Assembly: GCA_947642355.1 (NCBI GenBank)
Contig: CANRSD010000018.1
Span: forward strand, 1 to 38,349
Origin: an uncultured Clostridia bacterium
GTDB taxonomy: Bacteria > Bacillota > Clostridia > TANB77 > CAG-508
DNA length: 38,349 nucleotides
Direction of reading: 5' to 3'
A model generated the notes under the pieces. It was not told where the DNA came from. It worked only from the letters and a program-made list of their open reading frames with translations, and made no database searches. The position numbers and the translations under genes are program-made. Position 1 is the first letter of the stretch, and every line of letters starts with the position of its first letter. This document shows positions 18,002-26,601 of the stretch, in pieces.

Positions 18002-18388
18002 TTACGCACCTGTACCTGGATCTCCTCCAGCACCACCTAATGCTGTTGCCATATCATATACTATTCCTGTTACTGCAGATGCTGCAAATATTAATACAGC
18101 TCCTACTAAATATGGTATCATAGATTTCTTGTAATCTGCTTTTTCCTCAGCACTACCAACCATATATTTAATACCAAGTATTAATAGTATTACAACTGCT
18201 ACAAGTACGCCTACTGTTCTTACAACAGCAACTATTTGTCTTCCGAAATTTGTAACATTAGCTGTATTATTAAATGTTCCACCTTCAAAATCTGATGGTT
18301 TTATAGCAGCTGCAAATGATGCTACTCCAATCATTACAATTGTTAATATAATACATAGTGCTACAATTATTTTGTTTGTTTTTTTCAT
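18002..18388 (-). CDS. VirB2/TrbC-like pilin subunit, most compact copy
   Basis: This 128-residue protein has a signal segment with an ASFAAA cleavage-like site (about 24-29) and two membrane helices separated by a short loop containing KYMVGSAEEKADYKKSM. This loop motif is shared with the two genes upstream. VirB2-type proteins form the pilus or channel filament of type IV systems. The tail is Gly-rich (GGAGGDPGTGA). AAGGAGG precedes the start. It has its own promoter and its own terminator, as expected for a highly made structural subunit. TTC GGA here has CGGA out of phase and is read normally. Confidence 0.82.
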   Translation of the reverse strand: MKKTNKIIVALCIILTIVMIGVASFAAAIKPSDFEGGTFNNTANVTNFGRQIVAVVRTVGVLVAVVILLILGIKYMVGSAEEKADYKKSMIPYLVGAVLIFAASAVTGIVYDMATALGGAGGDPGTGA

Positions 18389-18488
18389 GGTTTTCCTCCT
18401 TATTTATTTCTTTATTTTAATTTACTCATTTATTTTTATTTTTGAGTTAATATTAAAGACAAGTACATAAAATCTCCCTATATTATAT

Positions 18489-18517
18489 ATTATAACTGTT
18501 TTTTCTTCATTTGTCTA
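18489..18517 (-). promoter_or_regulatory. Promoter of the compact pilin gene
   Basis: TAGACA (18517-18512), 17-base spacer, TATAAT (18494-18489) on the minus strand, leaving a leader of about 95 bases before the ATG at 18388. Confidence 0.65.
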
Positions 18518-18533
18518 TAGTTTATATAAAATA

Positions 18534-18920
18534 TTATAAGAAAAATGCTCCTGTAACTATATCATAAATAATTCCAACAATTTGTGGAATCGCAAATATC
18601 ATAATTGCTCCAATTAAATATGGTATCATTGTTTCTTTATAATTTGCTTTATCTTCTATACTTGCTATCATATACCTAAATCCTATTATCATAATTATAA
18701 ATACCATTGCAAAAGTTCCTATATATTGAAATATTTGTATTATTGTTCCGCCTATTTTTGTAAATTCTGTATTATTTGATTCTATATTTTTATCTGGTTT
18801 ATATACATCTGGTGCATATATTGGATTTGTAAAGGCTTCACTATAATTTATTGGAAAAATCATAATTATTGTTATAGCAATTAGTATTAATGCTAATATT
18901 TTGTATGTATTTTTTATCAT
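18534..18920 (-). CDS. VirB2-like pilin paralog
   Basis: This 128-residue protein has an N-terminal signal helix (about 8-28), a short polar segment, then two membrane helices around the loop FRYMIASIEDKANYKETM, matching the loop of the neighbouring pilins. It ends in a hydrophobic IVTGAFFL without the Gly-rich tail. AGGTGA precedes the start. It lies between the longer pilin-like gene and the compact pilin and is probably read from the upstream promoter. It may be a minor pilin or channel subunit. Confidence 0.75.
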   Translation of the reverse strand: MIKNTYKILALILIAITIIMIFPINYSEAFTNPIYAPDVYKPDKNIESNNTEFTKIGGTIIQIFQYIGTFAMVFIIMIIGFRYMIASIEDKANYKETMIPYLIGAIMIFAIPQIVGIIYDIVTGAFFL

Positions 18921-18954
18921 TTATATCACCTACTAATTTTTTTATTATTTATCT

Positions 18955-19743
18955 TCATATTAGTTCTATTGGCTGTAATAATATAATTAATAATTTCCAA
19001 ATTCCAAATGCTCCAAATATAACTACACATCCTACTATATATGGTATTAATGCTTCTTTTACTTTTGCTTTATCATCTGCTGAACCAGACATGAATTTAA
19101 TTCCTAAATATACTCCTATTGCTATTGTAGCAAACATTCCTATTGATAATAATACATTATATAATGTAGTAGAAGCTTGTTGTACTTTATCTTGCTTAAT
19201 TGTTTCCTCTGTTCCTGATTGTATAAATGAATTGCCTTCTTTTATTATTTCATCTGGAGTATGTTTTGCTGATAAACTTCCTGGTTTTGCTAGTACTCCT
19301 GTCATTGAATCTTCTTTACCTTGAGCAACACCTTGATTTTCATTTTTTTCTTCTGTCTCATCTATTTCTTCTTTCGTTTCATCAGACGCATTTTGATTAT
19401 TTTTCATAGATTCAATTTGGTTTTTCACTTGATTTTGAACTGCCTTTACAGTTTCTAATTCATCAATAAGTGACCATCCATTAGTTTGAGTTGCATCTAT
19501 ATATTTTGATATAATTTTGTTATATGCTTTTAAATCTGCATCTGACATATTTTCTATAGATTCATTTTGTTGTACGTTAATAACAATAATTGTATAAAGT
19601 TCATTTGCAACTGACATATCACCATAAAAATCAAAGTCTTGTAATTCTCTCCATGTTGTTGCTCCTGAGTTTGTAGCATAACTTGTATTAAAACTCATTA
19701 TTATACTAATTAATATTATTATAATAATTTTTAAATATTTCAT
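18955..19743 (-). CDS. VirB2-like pilin domain with a long N-terminal extension
   Basis: This 262-residue protein has a signal peptide (1-23, ending SYAT), an extracytoplasmic helical and acidic region (about 25-180) rich in Glu/Lys/Gln, and a C-terminal domain with two membrane helices around KFMSGSADDKAKVKEAL, the loop motif shared with the other two pilins. It looks like a pilin with a specialised outer head, perhaps a tip or base subunit. AAGGTGATG precedes the start. It is the first gene of the secretion cluster and has a near-consensus promoter. Confidence 0.72.
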   Translation of the reverse strand: MKYLKIIIIILISIIMSFNTSYATNSGATTWRELQDFDFYGDMSVANELYTIIVINVQQNESIENMSDADLKAYNKIISKYIDATQTNGWSLIDELETVKAVQNQVKNQIESMKNNQNASDETKEEIDETEEKNENQGVAQGKEDSMTGVLAKPGSLSAKHTPDEIIKEGNSFIQSGTEETIKQDKVQQASTTLYNVLLSIGMFATIAIGVYLGIKFMSGSADDKAKVKEALIPYIVGCVVIFGAFGIWKLLIILLQPIELI

Positions 19744-19772
19744 TTCATCACCTTCTTATACTCTTAATCTTT

Positions 19773-19801
19773 ATTATACATTATTTTTCCTTTTTGTTCA
19801 A
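19773..19801 (-). promoter_or_regulatory. Lead promoter of the type IV secretion cluster
   Basis: TTGAAC (19801-19796), 17-base spacer, TATAAT (19778-19773) on the minus strand. It gives a leader of about 23 bases before the ATG at 19743. Confidence 0.75.
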
Positions 19802-19852
19802 CATTTGACAAATTATTCTTAAAAACTACATAATTTTGTAATATATGTGTAA

Positions 19853-19905
19853 TAAAAAAAAGCATTTATATAGATATTTATCTTATCTAATATAATTGCT
19901 TTTTT
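19853..19905 (-). terminator. Terminator after the Spo0E-like gene
   Basis: An imperfect stem with outer arms AAAAAGCA and TGCTTTTT and inner AGATA/TATCT pairing, ending in a run of eight T on the minus strand. It begins just after the stop at 19908. Confidence 0.7.
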
Positions 19906-19907
19906 GT

Positions 19908-20057
19908 TTATTCCTTTTTCTTCTGTTCTTCTTCGTAGTATTTAGCGATTAATTCATCTAACTCTACACTTAACTTATATATTTTACTGTATTCCTCATT
20001 ATTTTCTATACTTTTGTTTAATTCATCACGTTTTTTACATATTTCATCATTTAGCAT
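19908..20057 (-). CDS. Spo0E-like aspartyl-phosphate phosphatase (49 residues)
   Basis: The small helical protein MLNDEICKKRDELNKS... carries the family signature SVELDELIAKYY (30-41), matching the SxELDxLI core of Spo0E/YnzD-type phosphatases, with length in the normal range. Such proteins remove phosphate from Spo0A and so delay sporulation. Start at 20057 has GGAGAG upstream; an ATG four bases earlier in another frame stops at once. It has its own promoter and terminator. It suggests the organism has, or had, a Spo0A pathway. Confidence 0.8.
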   Translation of the reverse strand: MLNDEICKKRDELNKSIENNEEYSKIYKLSVELDELIAKYYEEEQKKKE

Positions 20058-20102
20058 GACATCTCTCTCCTTTTTATGTACTTTTTTCTTTTGTATATCT
20101 TA

Positions 20103-20131
20103 AAAATACCATATTTTTACATTATCGTCAA
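20103..20131 (-). promoter_or_regulatory. Promoter of the Spo0E-like gene
   Basis: TTGACG (20131-20126), 17-base spacer, TATTTT (20108-20103) on the minus strand. The rest of the gap 20132-20320 shows nothing else I can support. Confidence 0.55.
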
Positions 20132-20320
20132 CAAATATACTCTATTTTTAATTAAAATCGTACGACTCCTTTTGATTTTAATTTTTCTAATTTTTGATTT
20201 TTTTTTGTTTTTATATGTTTTTAGACATAATATTACACAAAGAACTGTTTAAATATTATCATATTTGCGAAAAATTTTATATAAATTTTAATATGTTTTG
20301 TCAGTTTTTCCTATACAATA

Positions 20321-20353
20321 AAAAGTAAGCACCGTTCGGTACCTACTTTTTTT
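20321..20353 (-). terminator. Terminator of the 53-residue membrane protein gene
   Basis: AAAAGTA pairs with TACTTTT and ACCG pairs with CGGT around a TT loop; T-runs lie on both sides, so it could act in both directions. It overlaps the last codons of the gene. Confidence 0.7.
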
Positions 20354-20504
20354 GGCGGTTATAAAAATATACAATCACCACTGAGGCAATTATGGCACAA
20401 ATTAATTTTATACCAAAGCTTCTTAAGTCTCCGCCTGCTTCTATAAAAGATGCTAATATTGAAGCTGTTATAAAAAATGTACAAATTTGAAGTATTATCT
20501 TCAT
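20343..20504 (-). CDS. Small two-helix membrane protein (53 residues), unknown
   Basis: The sequence starts MKIILQICTFFITAS. Two hydrophobic helices (about 3-20 and 31-48) are joined by a short polar EAGGDLRSFG loop, and the end is basic (NRQKK). AGGAGGG is ideally placed before the ATG. It has its own promoter inside the end of lgt and its own terminator. This supports a real small gene. I do not recognise a family. The GGC GGA pair has CGGA out of phase and is read normally. Confidence 0.75.
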   Translation of the reverse strand: MKIILQICTFFITASILASFIEAGGDLRSFGIKLICAIIASVVIVYFYNRQKK

Positions 20505-20564
20505 ATTTTCCCTCCTAGAGCATAATGCTTTTTGTTTTTATAGGTTACATAATTTCATAACTAT

Positions 20565-20593
20565 ATTATACACTATTTTTTGTTACTTTTCAA
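20565..20593 (-). promoter_or_regulatory. Promoter of the small membrane protein, overlapping the end of lgt
   Basis: TTGAAA (20593-20588, inside the lgt reading frame), 17-base spacer, TATAAT (20570-20565) on the minus strand. Confidence 0.65.
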
Positions 20594-21353
20594 CTTATAC
20601 ATATAAATAATTGCTATAATAAGTATTATAATTGATAATATTTGTGATATTCGAATATTTCCTAACATTAAACTATCTGTTCTTAGTCCTTCTATAAAAA
20701 ATCGTATAAATGAATATAATATTAAATACCACAATGTAATTTGACCACTATATTTTCTGTTTTTTGACAGTCTTACTAATATTAGAAAAATTACTAAATC
20801 TGAAATAGATTCATATAAAAATGTAGGATGTACATATTGTATTTGTTCACCTAATTTTATTCCCATTTTCCATGGTAAATTTGTAAGTTTTCCATATGCT
20901 TCTACATTTATAAAGTTTCCCCACCTACCTATTGCTTGTCCGAAGAGGTAGACATATTACTATATAGTCTAATAAATCTGTAAATTTTATATTTCTTTTT
21001 TTACAAAATATATATGAAGTTATAACTGCTCCTATTATTCCTCCATATATTGCAAGTCCACCATCTTTTATATTTATTATTTTTTCTAATGTTTTATAAT
21101 AATCTAATTTAAATATTACATAGTATATTCTAGCACATAAAAAGCTAATTGGTATTAATATTAATGCTAAATCTATAATGTCTTCATAATTAATACCATA
21201 TTTTTTGTCATTTTTATAGTATATATATATTGCAATTATTATGCTAAGTACTATTAAAATTGCATACCAATATATTGAAATTCCAAAAATGGTGAATGCT
21301 ATAGGATTTATTTTTAATGTAATATTTAATAATGGAATAATTATTTCTTTCAT
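20573..21353 (-). CDS. lgt: Prolipoprotein diacylglyceryl transferase Lgt, read through one CGG +1 shift
   Basis: Lgt moves diacylglycerol from phosphatidylglycerol to the lipobox cysteine of prolipoproteins in the membrane. Full length is 259 residues with about seven membrane helices. In the zero frame it stops at LRTSNR. Skipping the C of CGG at 20942 gives Gly138 and restores the family signature PLGQAIGRWGNFINVEAYG (about 136-154), after which the frame runs to the normal C-terminus (YVHPTFLYES, then RFFIEGLRTDSL). H and R residues of the known active region are present. The start is two bases after the stop of the M16 peptidase gene, so they are co-transcribed. Without the shift the protein would lack its catalytic signature. 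Confidence 0.93.
20939..20942 (-). other. CGGA +1 shift site, Lgt Gly138
   Basis: The frame reads CTT CGG ACA and stops five codons after CGG. Skipping C20942 gives CTT GGA CAA GCA ATA, the conserved Lgt signature. Confidence 0.92.
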
Positions 21354-21354
21354 T

Positions 21355-22629
21355 TTACTTTCCTTTTACTATTGATATTACCATTTTATTTAAATCAAAT
21401 ACTTCATTTAGTATCTTATTTGTATATTCTATATCTAATTCATTAATTTTGTCTATATAATCAAAACTATTAATTTCTTTAAAGTAGTCAGATAAGAACA
21501 TTCTAGCAATGTTTCCTACATCATCATATTGTGTTACATAGTCTCCATATACCTTTTTTTTGATTCTTTCAAAATGATTAGAGTCTAGTCCTTCTTTTTT
21601 ATAGTTTGTAATTTGTGTTTTTAACATTTCTGCAATTTTTTGTGGATTTTTAGATTTCCCTGTAATTAGAACATGTGCATATTGTTTTGTAAATTCATAT
21701 TCAAATGATGGTCCAGAAATAATATCTCCTGATTTATATAGTTCTTGATATGCTTCTGAACTTTTTCCTAACAACATATATAATATTATTTCTATTGCAA
21801 TATGTTTTTTTACAATGTCTATATCACTTTGTATTTTATCTTTAAATCCTATTACAAAAACTGGCATGTTCACTTCCATAGTAACTGTTTTGTCGCTTTT
21901 TACAATTTCTTCTTGCTCTTTTTCATATATTCTTTGTACTTGTTTTTGGTTACTTGTTTTTGTGATTCTCTTTTTTATTTCTTCTAAAATGCTTTTTGGT
22001 TCAAAATCTCCACAAACTACTAATAACATATTAGATAAATCATAAAAATTATTATAAGATTTATATAATATTTCTTTGTTTATTTTAGAAATAGATTCTA
22101 TACTTCCTGCAATGTCAATATTTGTTGGAGTTTTATCATACATTATTCTCATTGCATTCATATATACTTGCCATTCTGGATCGTCTTCATACATATTAAT
22201 TTCTTGAGATATAATGCCTTTTTCTTTTTCTACATTTTCATCTGTAAAATATGGATTTTGCACATAATTCATAAATTCGTCTAATGCTTCATAAAAGTTG
22301 TTTGTTGCTTCAAATAAATATGCTGTATGATTATAAGTAGTATATGCATTTGCTTCTACTCCTAAGCTACTTAATGCATCTAAACTATTTGTTCCATTTT
22401 CTTGTTCAAATAGTTTATGTTCTAAAAAGTGTGCAACTCCATCTGGAATTTTTATTTCTTCTTTATCTTGTTCTATTAAAAAGTGGTTATCTATAGAACC
22501 AAATTTTGTTCCCCATATAACATATTTTTTTGACGCATCTTTTTTAGGAATAATTATAATGTTTAATCCATTGTCTAGTTTTTGTTTATAGATTTCTTCT
22601 TTTACTTTTAAATTTTGGATTATTTGCAT
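21355..22629 (-). CDS. M16 zinc peptidase (YmfH-type, catalytic member)
   Basis: This 424-residue member of the pitrilysin family has HFLEHKLFE (about 70-78), which is the inverted HxxEH zinc site, and a downstream Glu in the EKGIISQEINMYED region. These enzymes usually work as a pair with an inactive partner, which is encoded just upstream. The start at 22629 (MQIIQNLK) is set by AAGGAGG; an ATG at 22653 lies inside the previous gene. It overlaps nothing else and is followed after one base by lgt. Confidence 0.88.
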   Translation of the reverse strand: MQIIQNLKVKEEIYKQKLDNGLNIIIIPKKDASKKYVIWGTKFGSIDNHFLIEQDKEEIKIPDGVAHFLEHKLFEQENGTNSLDALSSLGVEANAYTTYNHTAYLFEATNNFYEALDEFMNYVQNPYFTDENVEKEKGIISQEINMYEDDPEWQVYMNAMRIMYDKTPTNIDIAGSIESISKINKEILYKSYNNFYDLSNMLLVVCGDFEPKSILEEIKKRITKTSNQKQVQRIYEKEQEEIVKSDKTVTMEVNMPVFVIGFKDKIQSDIDIVKKHIAIEIILYMLLGKSSEAYQELYKSGDIISGPSFEYEFTKQYAHVLITGKSKNPQKIAEMLKTQITNYKKEGLDSNHFERIKKKVYGDYVTQYDDVGNIARMFLSDYFKEINSFDYIDKINELDIEYTNKILNEVFDLNKMVISIVKGK

Positions 22630-22633
22630 ATTT

Positions 22634-23914
22634 TTATTCCTCCTTACTTTCATTTTTTAAAAAATAAATTGTGTGTAGTTTTACACTTTTTGCTATTTTT
22701 ACTACTTGTTCTTTTGTAATATTTTCAATTATTTTTTTATATTCCTCTGGTGATACTAACATACCTGATAGTTCTTGTCCAAAATAGTAACTTATTTGGG
22801 TGTCTTGTTCATCTTTTATAAAGTCAATTGTTGATATTATCATTGATTTTGTATTTTCTAATTCTTCTTTTGTAAATTCACCATTTTTCATATCTTCTAA
22901 TTGTTTTTTTATTATTTCTAGTGCCTTTTTCTCGTTTTGTATTTCAATTCCACAACGTATAAATATATTATTTTTTTGTCTTACATAATTAGATCCTGCA
23001 GTATATGCAAGGCTTGCTTTTTCTCTTACATTTTGAAATAGTTTTGAGTTTGCTCCTCCTCCTAATATTGCATTATATACAAGTGTTGTATATTTATCTA
23101 TTGGTGTTTGTTCTTTTATTTTTAATCCCATTACTAATTTTCCTTGTGTAATATTTAAGTTTTCATATACTATATTTGGTTGTTCTAATTCTTGTGCTTC
23201 TATATTATTATTAGGATTTATTTGTCTTTTATCTAATTTTTTTAATGTTTCATTTTCTTTTATAATATTTTGTATTTCATTATTTTGCACTTTTCCAGAA
23301 ATGAATATATCTATTTTGACCTTTTGTAACATTTCTTCGTAATAACTATATAAATTTTGTGCATTTATTTTTTCTAAGTCTTCTATATACCCATATTTAT
23401 ATAGTCCATATGGTTTATTTTTATACATTTCCTCTATACAACGGTTTAAGGCATATATATCTTTATTGTCTTTTTTGCTTTGTATTATTTGTGTTAAGTT
23501 TTCTTTTTCTACTGTAACATATTCTTCTTTAAAGCTTTTATTTTCTACAAATGGATTAAATGCTATATCTATTAATACATCTATTGCTTGTTTTAAAATT
23601 TCTTCTTTTTTAGGTAAATATTCTTCATTTATTGTTTCTAAATAGAATTTTAACACATGGTTGTCTCCCATTTTTTCTATTCCACAGTCAAAAGATGCTC
23701 CATACATTTCTTCTAGTGCAATGCTAATTTGTTTTGCAGTTTGATATTTTTTACTACCTCTTCTTAGTATTGCTGATATTAATGCTTCTTTTGTTACATT
23801 TTCTTTTTGTAATGGTAATGTAAAAAATATAGATATTAAATTTGTTTTAAATTTGTTTGATTGTATTATATGAAGGTTTATTCCTTCTTTTATTTCATTT
23901 TTTTGATAATTCAT
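22634..23914 (-). CDS. M16 peptidase-like partner (YmfF-type, no zinc site)
   Basis: This 426-residue M16-family protein lacks HxxEH at the expected place: the segment reads LISAILRRGSKKY. It keeps the C-terminal R/Y motif region (NVREKASLAYTAGSNYV). It likely forms the non-catalytic half of a heterodimer with the next gene, as in YmfF/YmfH or AlbE/AlbF pairs. AAGGAGA precedes the start. The substrate is unknown; candidates are secreted peptides. Confidence 0.82.
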   Translation of the reverse strand: MNYQKNEIKEGINLHIIQSNKFKTNLISIFFTLPLQKENVTKEALISAILRRGSKKYQTAKQISIALEEMYGASFDCGIEKMGDNHVLKFYLETINEEYLPKKEEILKQAIDVLIDIAFNPFVENKSFKEEYVTVEKENLTQIIQSKKDNKDIYALNRCIEEMYKNKPYGLYKYGYIEDLEKINAQNLYSYYEEMLQKVKIDIFISGKVQNNEIQNIIKENETLKKLDKRQINPNNNIEAQELEQPNIVYENLNITQGKLVMGLKIKEQTPIDKYTTLVYNAILGGGANSKLFQNVREKASLAYTAGSNYVRQKNNIFIRCGIEIQNEKKALEIIKKQLEDMKNGEFTKEELENTKSMIISTIDFIKDEQDTQISYYFGQELSGMLVSPEEYKKIIENITKEQVVKIAKSVKLHTIYFLKNESKEE

Positions 23915-23950
23915 ATTGTCTCCTTTCTTGTTTTTTGTTTGTCTTTATTT

Positions 23951-23980
23951 AGTATAATATATTTTGGTAATATTATACAA
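23951..23980 (-). promoter_or_regulatory. Likely promoter of the M16-M16-lgt operon
   Basis: TTGTAT (23980-23975), 18-base spacer, TATACT (23956-23951) on the minus strand. The gap up to 24163 shows nothing else I can support. Confidence 0.45.
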
Positions 23981-24163
23981 TAGTTTTTACATATTTTGTG
24001 TTAATTATAACTTATATGTTCTTGTCCAAATTTAAAAATGTACAAAATAGTATGAATATAGTAACATAATATTGGAAATTTTATTTTTTGGTTTCAAAAA
24101 TAAGAGTATAACATCTATTTAAATCTATTTTATTTCTAAAAAGTGGATTCTTCATATATAATT

Positions 24164-24205
24164 AAAAATAGACTTAAGATTTTTTAGTTTCTTAAGTCTA
24201 TTTTT
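24164..24205 (-). terminator. Terminator of the virD4 operon
   Basis: A perfect stem (16-bp arms, 24164-24179 with 24190-24205) followed by TTTTT on the minus strand, directly after the virD4 stop. Confidence 0.85.
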
Positions 24206-26213
24206 TTAATCGTTATCTTCTATTGGTCCAAATAGTTCATCAAATTTTGCCTCTAATTCTTTTTGTAAGTCAATATCTAGTTCATCATCATCATCTTCTT
24301 GTGTTTGTGGCAAAGTTGGTGCTTGTTTTTCTTTTTGTGGTTCTATTTTTAGTTCTTGTATTGTTTCTTGTTTTTTATTTTCTACTTTTTCTAATGTTGG
24401 TTCATCGAATAAATCATCTAATGATTCTACTTTTAAGTTTTCTACTTGTTTTTTCTCATCTTCTTCTACATATGGATTATATGGATTATATTTTCTCCAT
24501 ATTCCTCTATTAGTTTCTGGAATATCGTTATGACTAATAGCTCTTGATGCTAATTTTTTTGCCATTGAAGTTTCAAAATAATAAAATTTTCTGGATTGTA
24601 TTGGTTTTACACCTTTTTCAAAAATGATACATAAATCATTATCCATTCTTCTTAGTTCATCTGGTGTCATAAGTGCTCTTGCCATAACTTGGTCTGATAC
24701 ACTTTTACCTTGTCTCCAATTGTATTTATCTTTGTTTACTGATACACTTTCTCTTTCAATTGTTTTTTCTCCTAAGGCTTTTGAGAAGTATTCTACTGTT
24801 TTTTGTGAGTTACTTCCTAAAAATACATGTGTATCACAGTTACCAATTATTGTTTCATATGATTTTTCATATACCGCTTCTAATTGGTCTAAGTTTTGTA
24901 GTATTACACTAAAGGAAATTTTTCTACTTCTACTTGTTGATATTTTTTTATCAAAATCTGGTATTTTACCAATGTTTGCAAACTCGTCTAATATAAAGAA
25001 GGTTTGTATTGGTAATGCTCCTCCATTTTTATCTGCAAAATCATATAATTGTTGTATCATTTGTGAAAAGAATATTGTTAGTAAAAAGTCATATGCTGTA
25101 TGAGTATCTGAAGATATAACATATAGAGCTGTCTTCTTTTTTGCAATTTCTTCAAAATCTATTGTATCTGTTGAGGTTAATTCTGCAATTTCTTTAGAGT
25201 CAAATTTTCCAAGTTTTGATTGTAATGATGATAAGATTGACCCATAGGTTTTTTCTGGTGCAATTTCAATGGATTTATAGTTTGTTCTTGCTGGATGATC
25301 ATATGGAAGCTGATTCATAAGTTCTGTTAATAGGTTACTTCCTCCATTAGAGTTTGCAGCCCTTACAAGTTCAGCACAACTTGCTAAGTTTTGTTCCGCT
25401 TCTGGTCTTGTTGCAATTAAATAATATATAAGTGCTTTTAATAACATTTCTGCCATATCATCCCAATATGGTTCCGCACCTGCACCTGCTTCTGCTTTTT
25501 GTCCTTTTATTATAGTATTTGCAATAACATCAACATCTAGTTCGCTTGATATATGCATTAATGGATTATATCCATCACTTAGATTTGGACGTACTAAATT
25601 TAATACTTTAATTTCATATCCATGGTTTTTTAAATATCCTGCTGTTTTATCATATAATTCACCTTTTGGGTCTGTGAATATATAAGATCCTAACATTTGA
25701 TAGGCATTTGGAATTGAATATGATGCACTCTTACCAGATCCTGATCCGTCCCACTACTAATACATTCACATTTCCTCTTTTATCTAATGGTAAATAATTA
25801 TTTTGTGCTAATATAAGTCCTTTTCTATCACTTAATATTCTATATTGTTCCCCATTTTTTGACCAATCACTAGAACCATGTTCTATGTCTGCAAATTCAT
25901 GTTTTGGTGCTGTCTTTATTAATCCTATTAGTACAAATATTGCATATAAAATACTAAATTTGAATAATGTTGATAAATATGTACCAATATGTGAACTTGT
26001 AAATGTTTTACCAATTACCATTCCTAATTTTGTAAATGATTCATATAGTCCTTGTATAAATTTGTCCATCATAAAATTCCCATTTACTGTAGCTTCTGTA
26101 ATACTATAGCTAATAGGCATAACAAGTACTATGGATAAAATTACCCATAGCACTCCAAATATAATAAAATTATTTTTATTTCTTCTAACTGCTCCCTTTA
26201 CTTTATAATTCAT
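24206..26213 (-). CDS. virD4: VirD4/TraG-type coupling ATPase, read through one CGG +1 shift
   Basis: This 668-residue membrane ATPase brings substrates to the type IV channel. Two N-terminal membrane helices (about 16-38 and 72-95) are followed by the ATPase domain. In the zero frame the protein ends at VLVVGRIRIW. Skipping the C of CGG at 25748 gives Gly156 and restores the Walker A loop VVGGSGSGKSASYSIPNAYQ, which then joins the rest (SYIFTDPKGELYDKT). Walker B is FFILDEFANIG (about 420-430). The C-terminus is acidic and Pro/Gln-rich. GAGGTG precedes the start. It is the last gene of its operon, after two unknown genes. The shift lies exactly in the nucleotide-binding loop, so no ATPase is made without it. 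Four other CGG trinucleotides in this gene (or its neighbour) are out of phase and read normally. Confidence 0.93.
25745..25748 (-). other. CGGA +1 shift site, VirD4 Gly156 (Walker A)
   Basis: The frame reads GGA CGG ATC AGG and stops five codons after CGG. Skipping C25748 gives GGA GGA TCA GGA TCT GGT, the P-loop. Confidence 0.93.
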
Positions 26214-26242
26214 AAAGTTTCACCTCATCTTTTGTGTATGTA

Positions 26243-26590
26243 TTATCCAATTTCTATTTCTTCTTGTTTTTCTTGCTTAGCAATAATGTCCTTAATTGAT
26301 TTAATTCCGTTTGATGCCATATATTCTTTTACTACTTTTTCAGTTTCTTCTTTTGATAATTTGTTTGATAATAATATTTGTGAATATTGGTTATTAATTC
26401 TTGCTACAGTTATTCCTTCATCATCTTTAATTATTGTATTATCTCCCATTTCTACAATTACTTCATTATTTAAAAATATAGATTTAGTATCTACTGTAAT
26501 TGCAGTTTTTGGTGGTATATCTATATGTTTACCTTCTAGCTTTAATGCACCTGCATTAATTTTTTGTATACTTTCATTTGGATTTTTCAT
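26243..26590 (-). CDS. Unknown 115-residue protein of the virD4 operon
   Basis: This soluble protein has no signal peptide. The N-terminal part is beta-rich with repeated Ile/Val strands (IDIPPKTAITVDTKSIFL), and a charged helix lies at the C-terminus (KLSKEETEKVVKEYMASNGI). GGGAGG precedes the start. It lies 29 bases before virD4 and 11 bases after the upstream unknown gene. I do not recognise it; it could be a coupling-protein adaptor, which is only a guess from position. AAC GGA has CGGA out of phase and is read normally. Confidence 0.75.
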   Translation of the reverse strand: MKNPNESIQKINAGALKLEGKHIDIPPKTAITVDTKSIFLNNEVIVEMGDNTIIKDDEGITVARINNQYSQILLSNKLSKEETEKVVKEYMASNGIKSIKDIIAKQEKQEEIEIG

Positions 26591-26601
26591 TGTTTCCTCC
26601 C

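Noticed and set aside
20925-20950. Introns or small insertions at the break points
   Set aside because: The frame resumes after exactly one base in each case, with no extra sequence.
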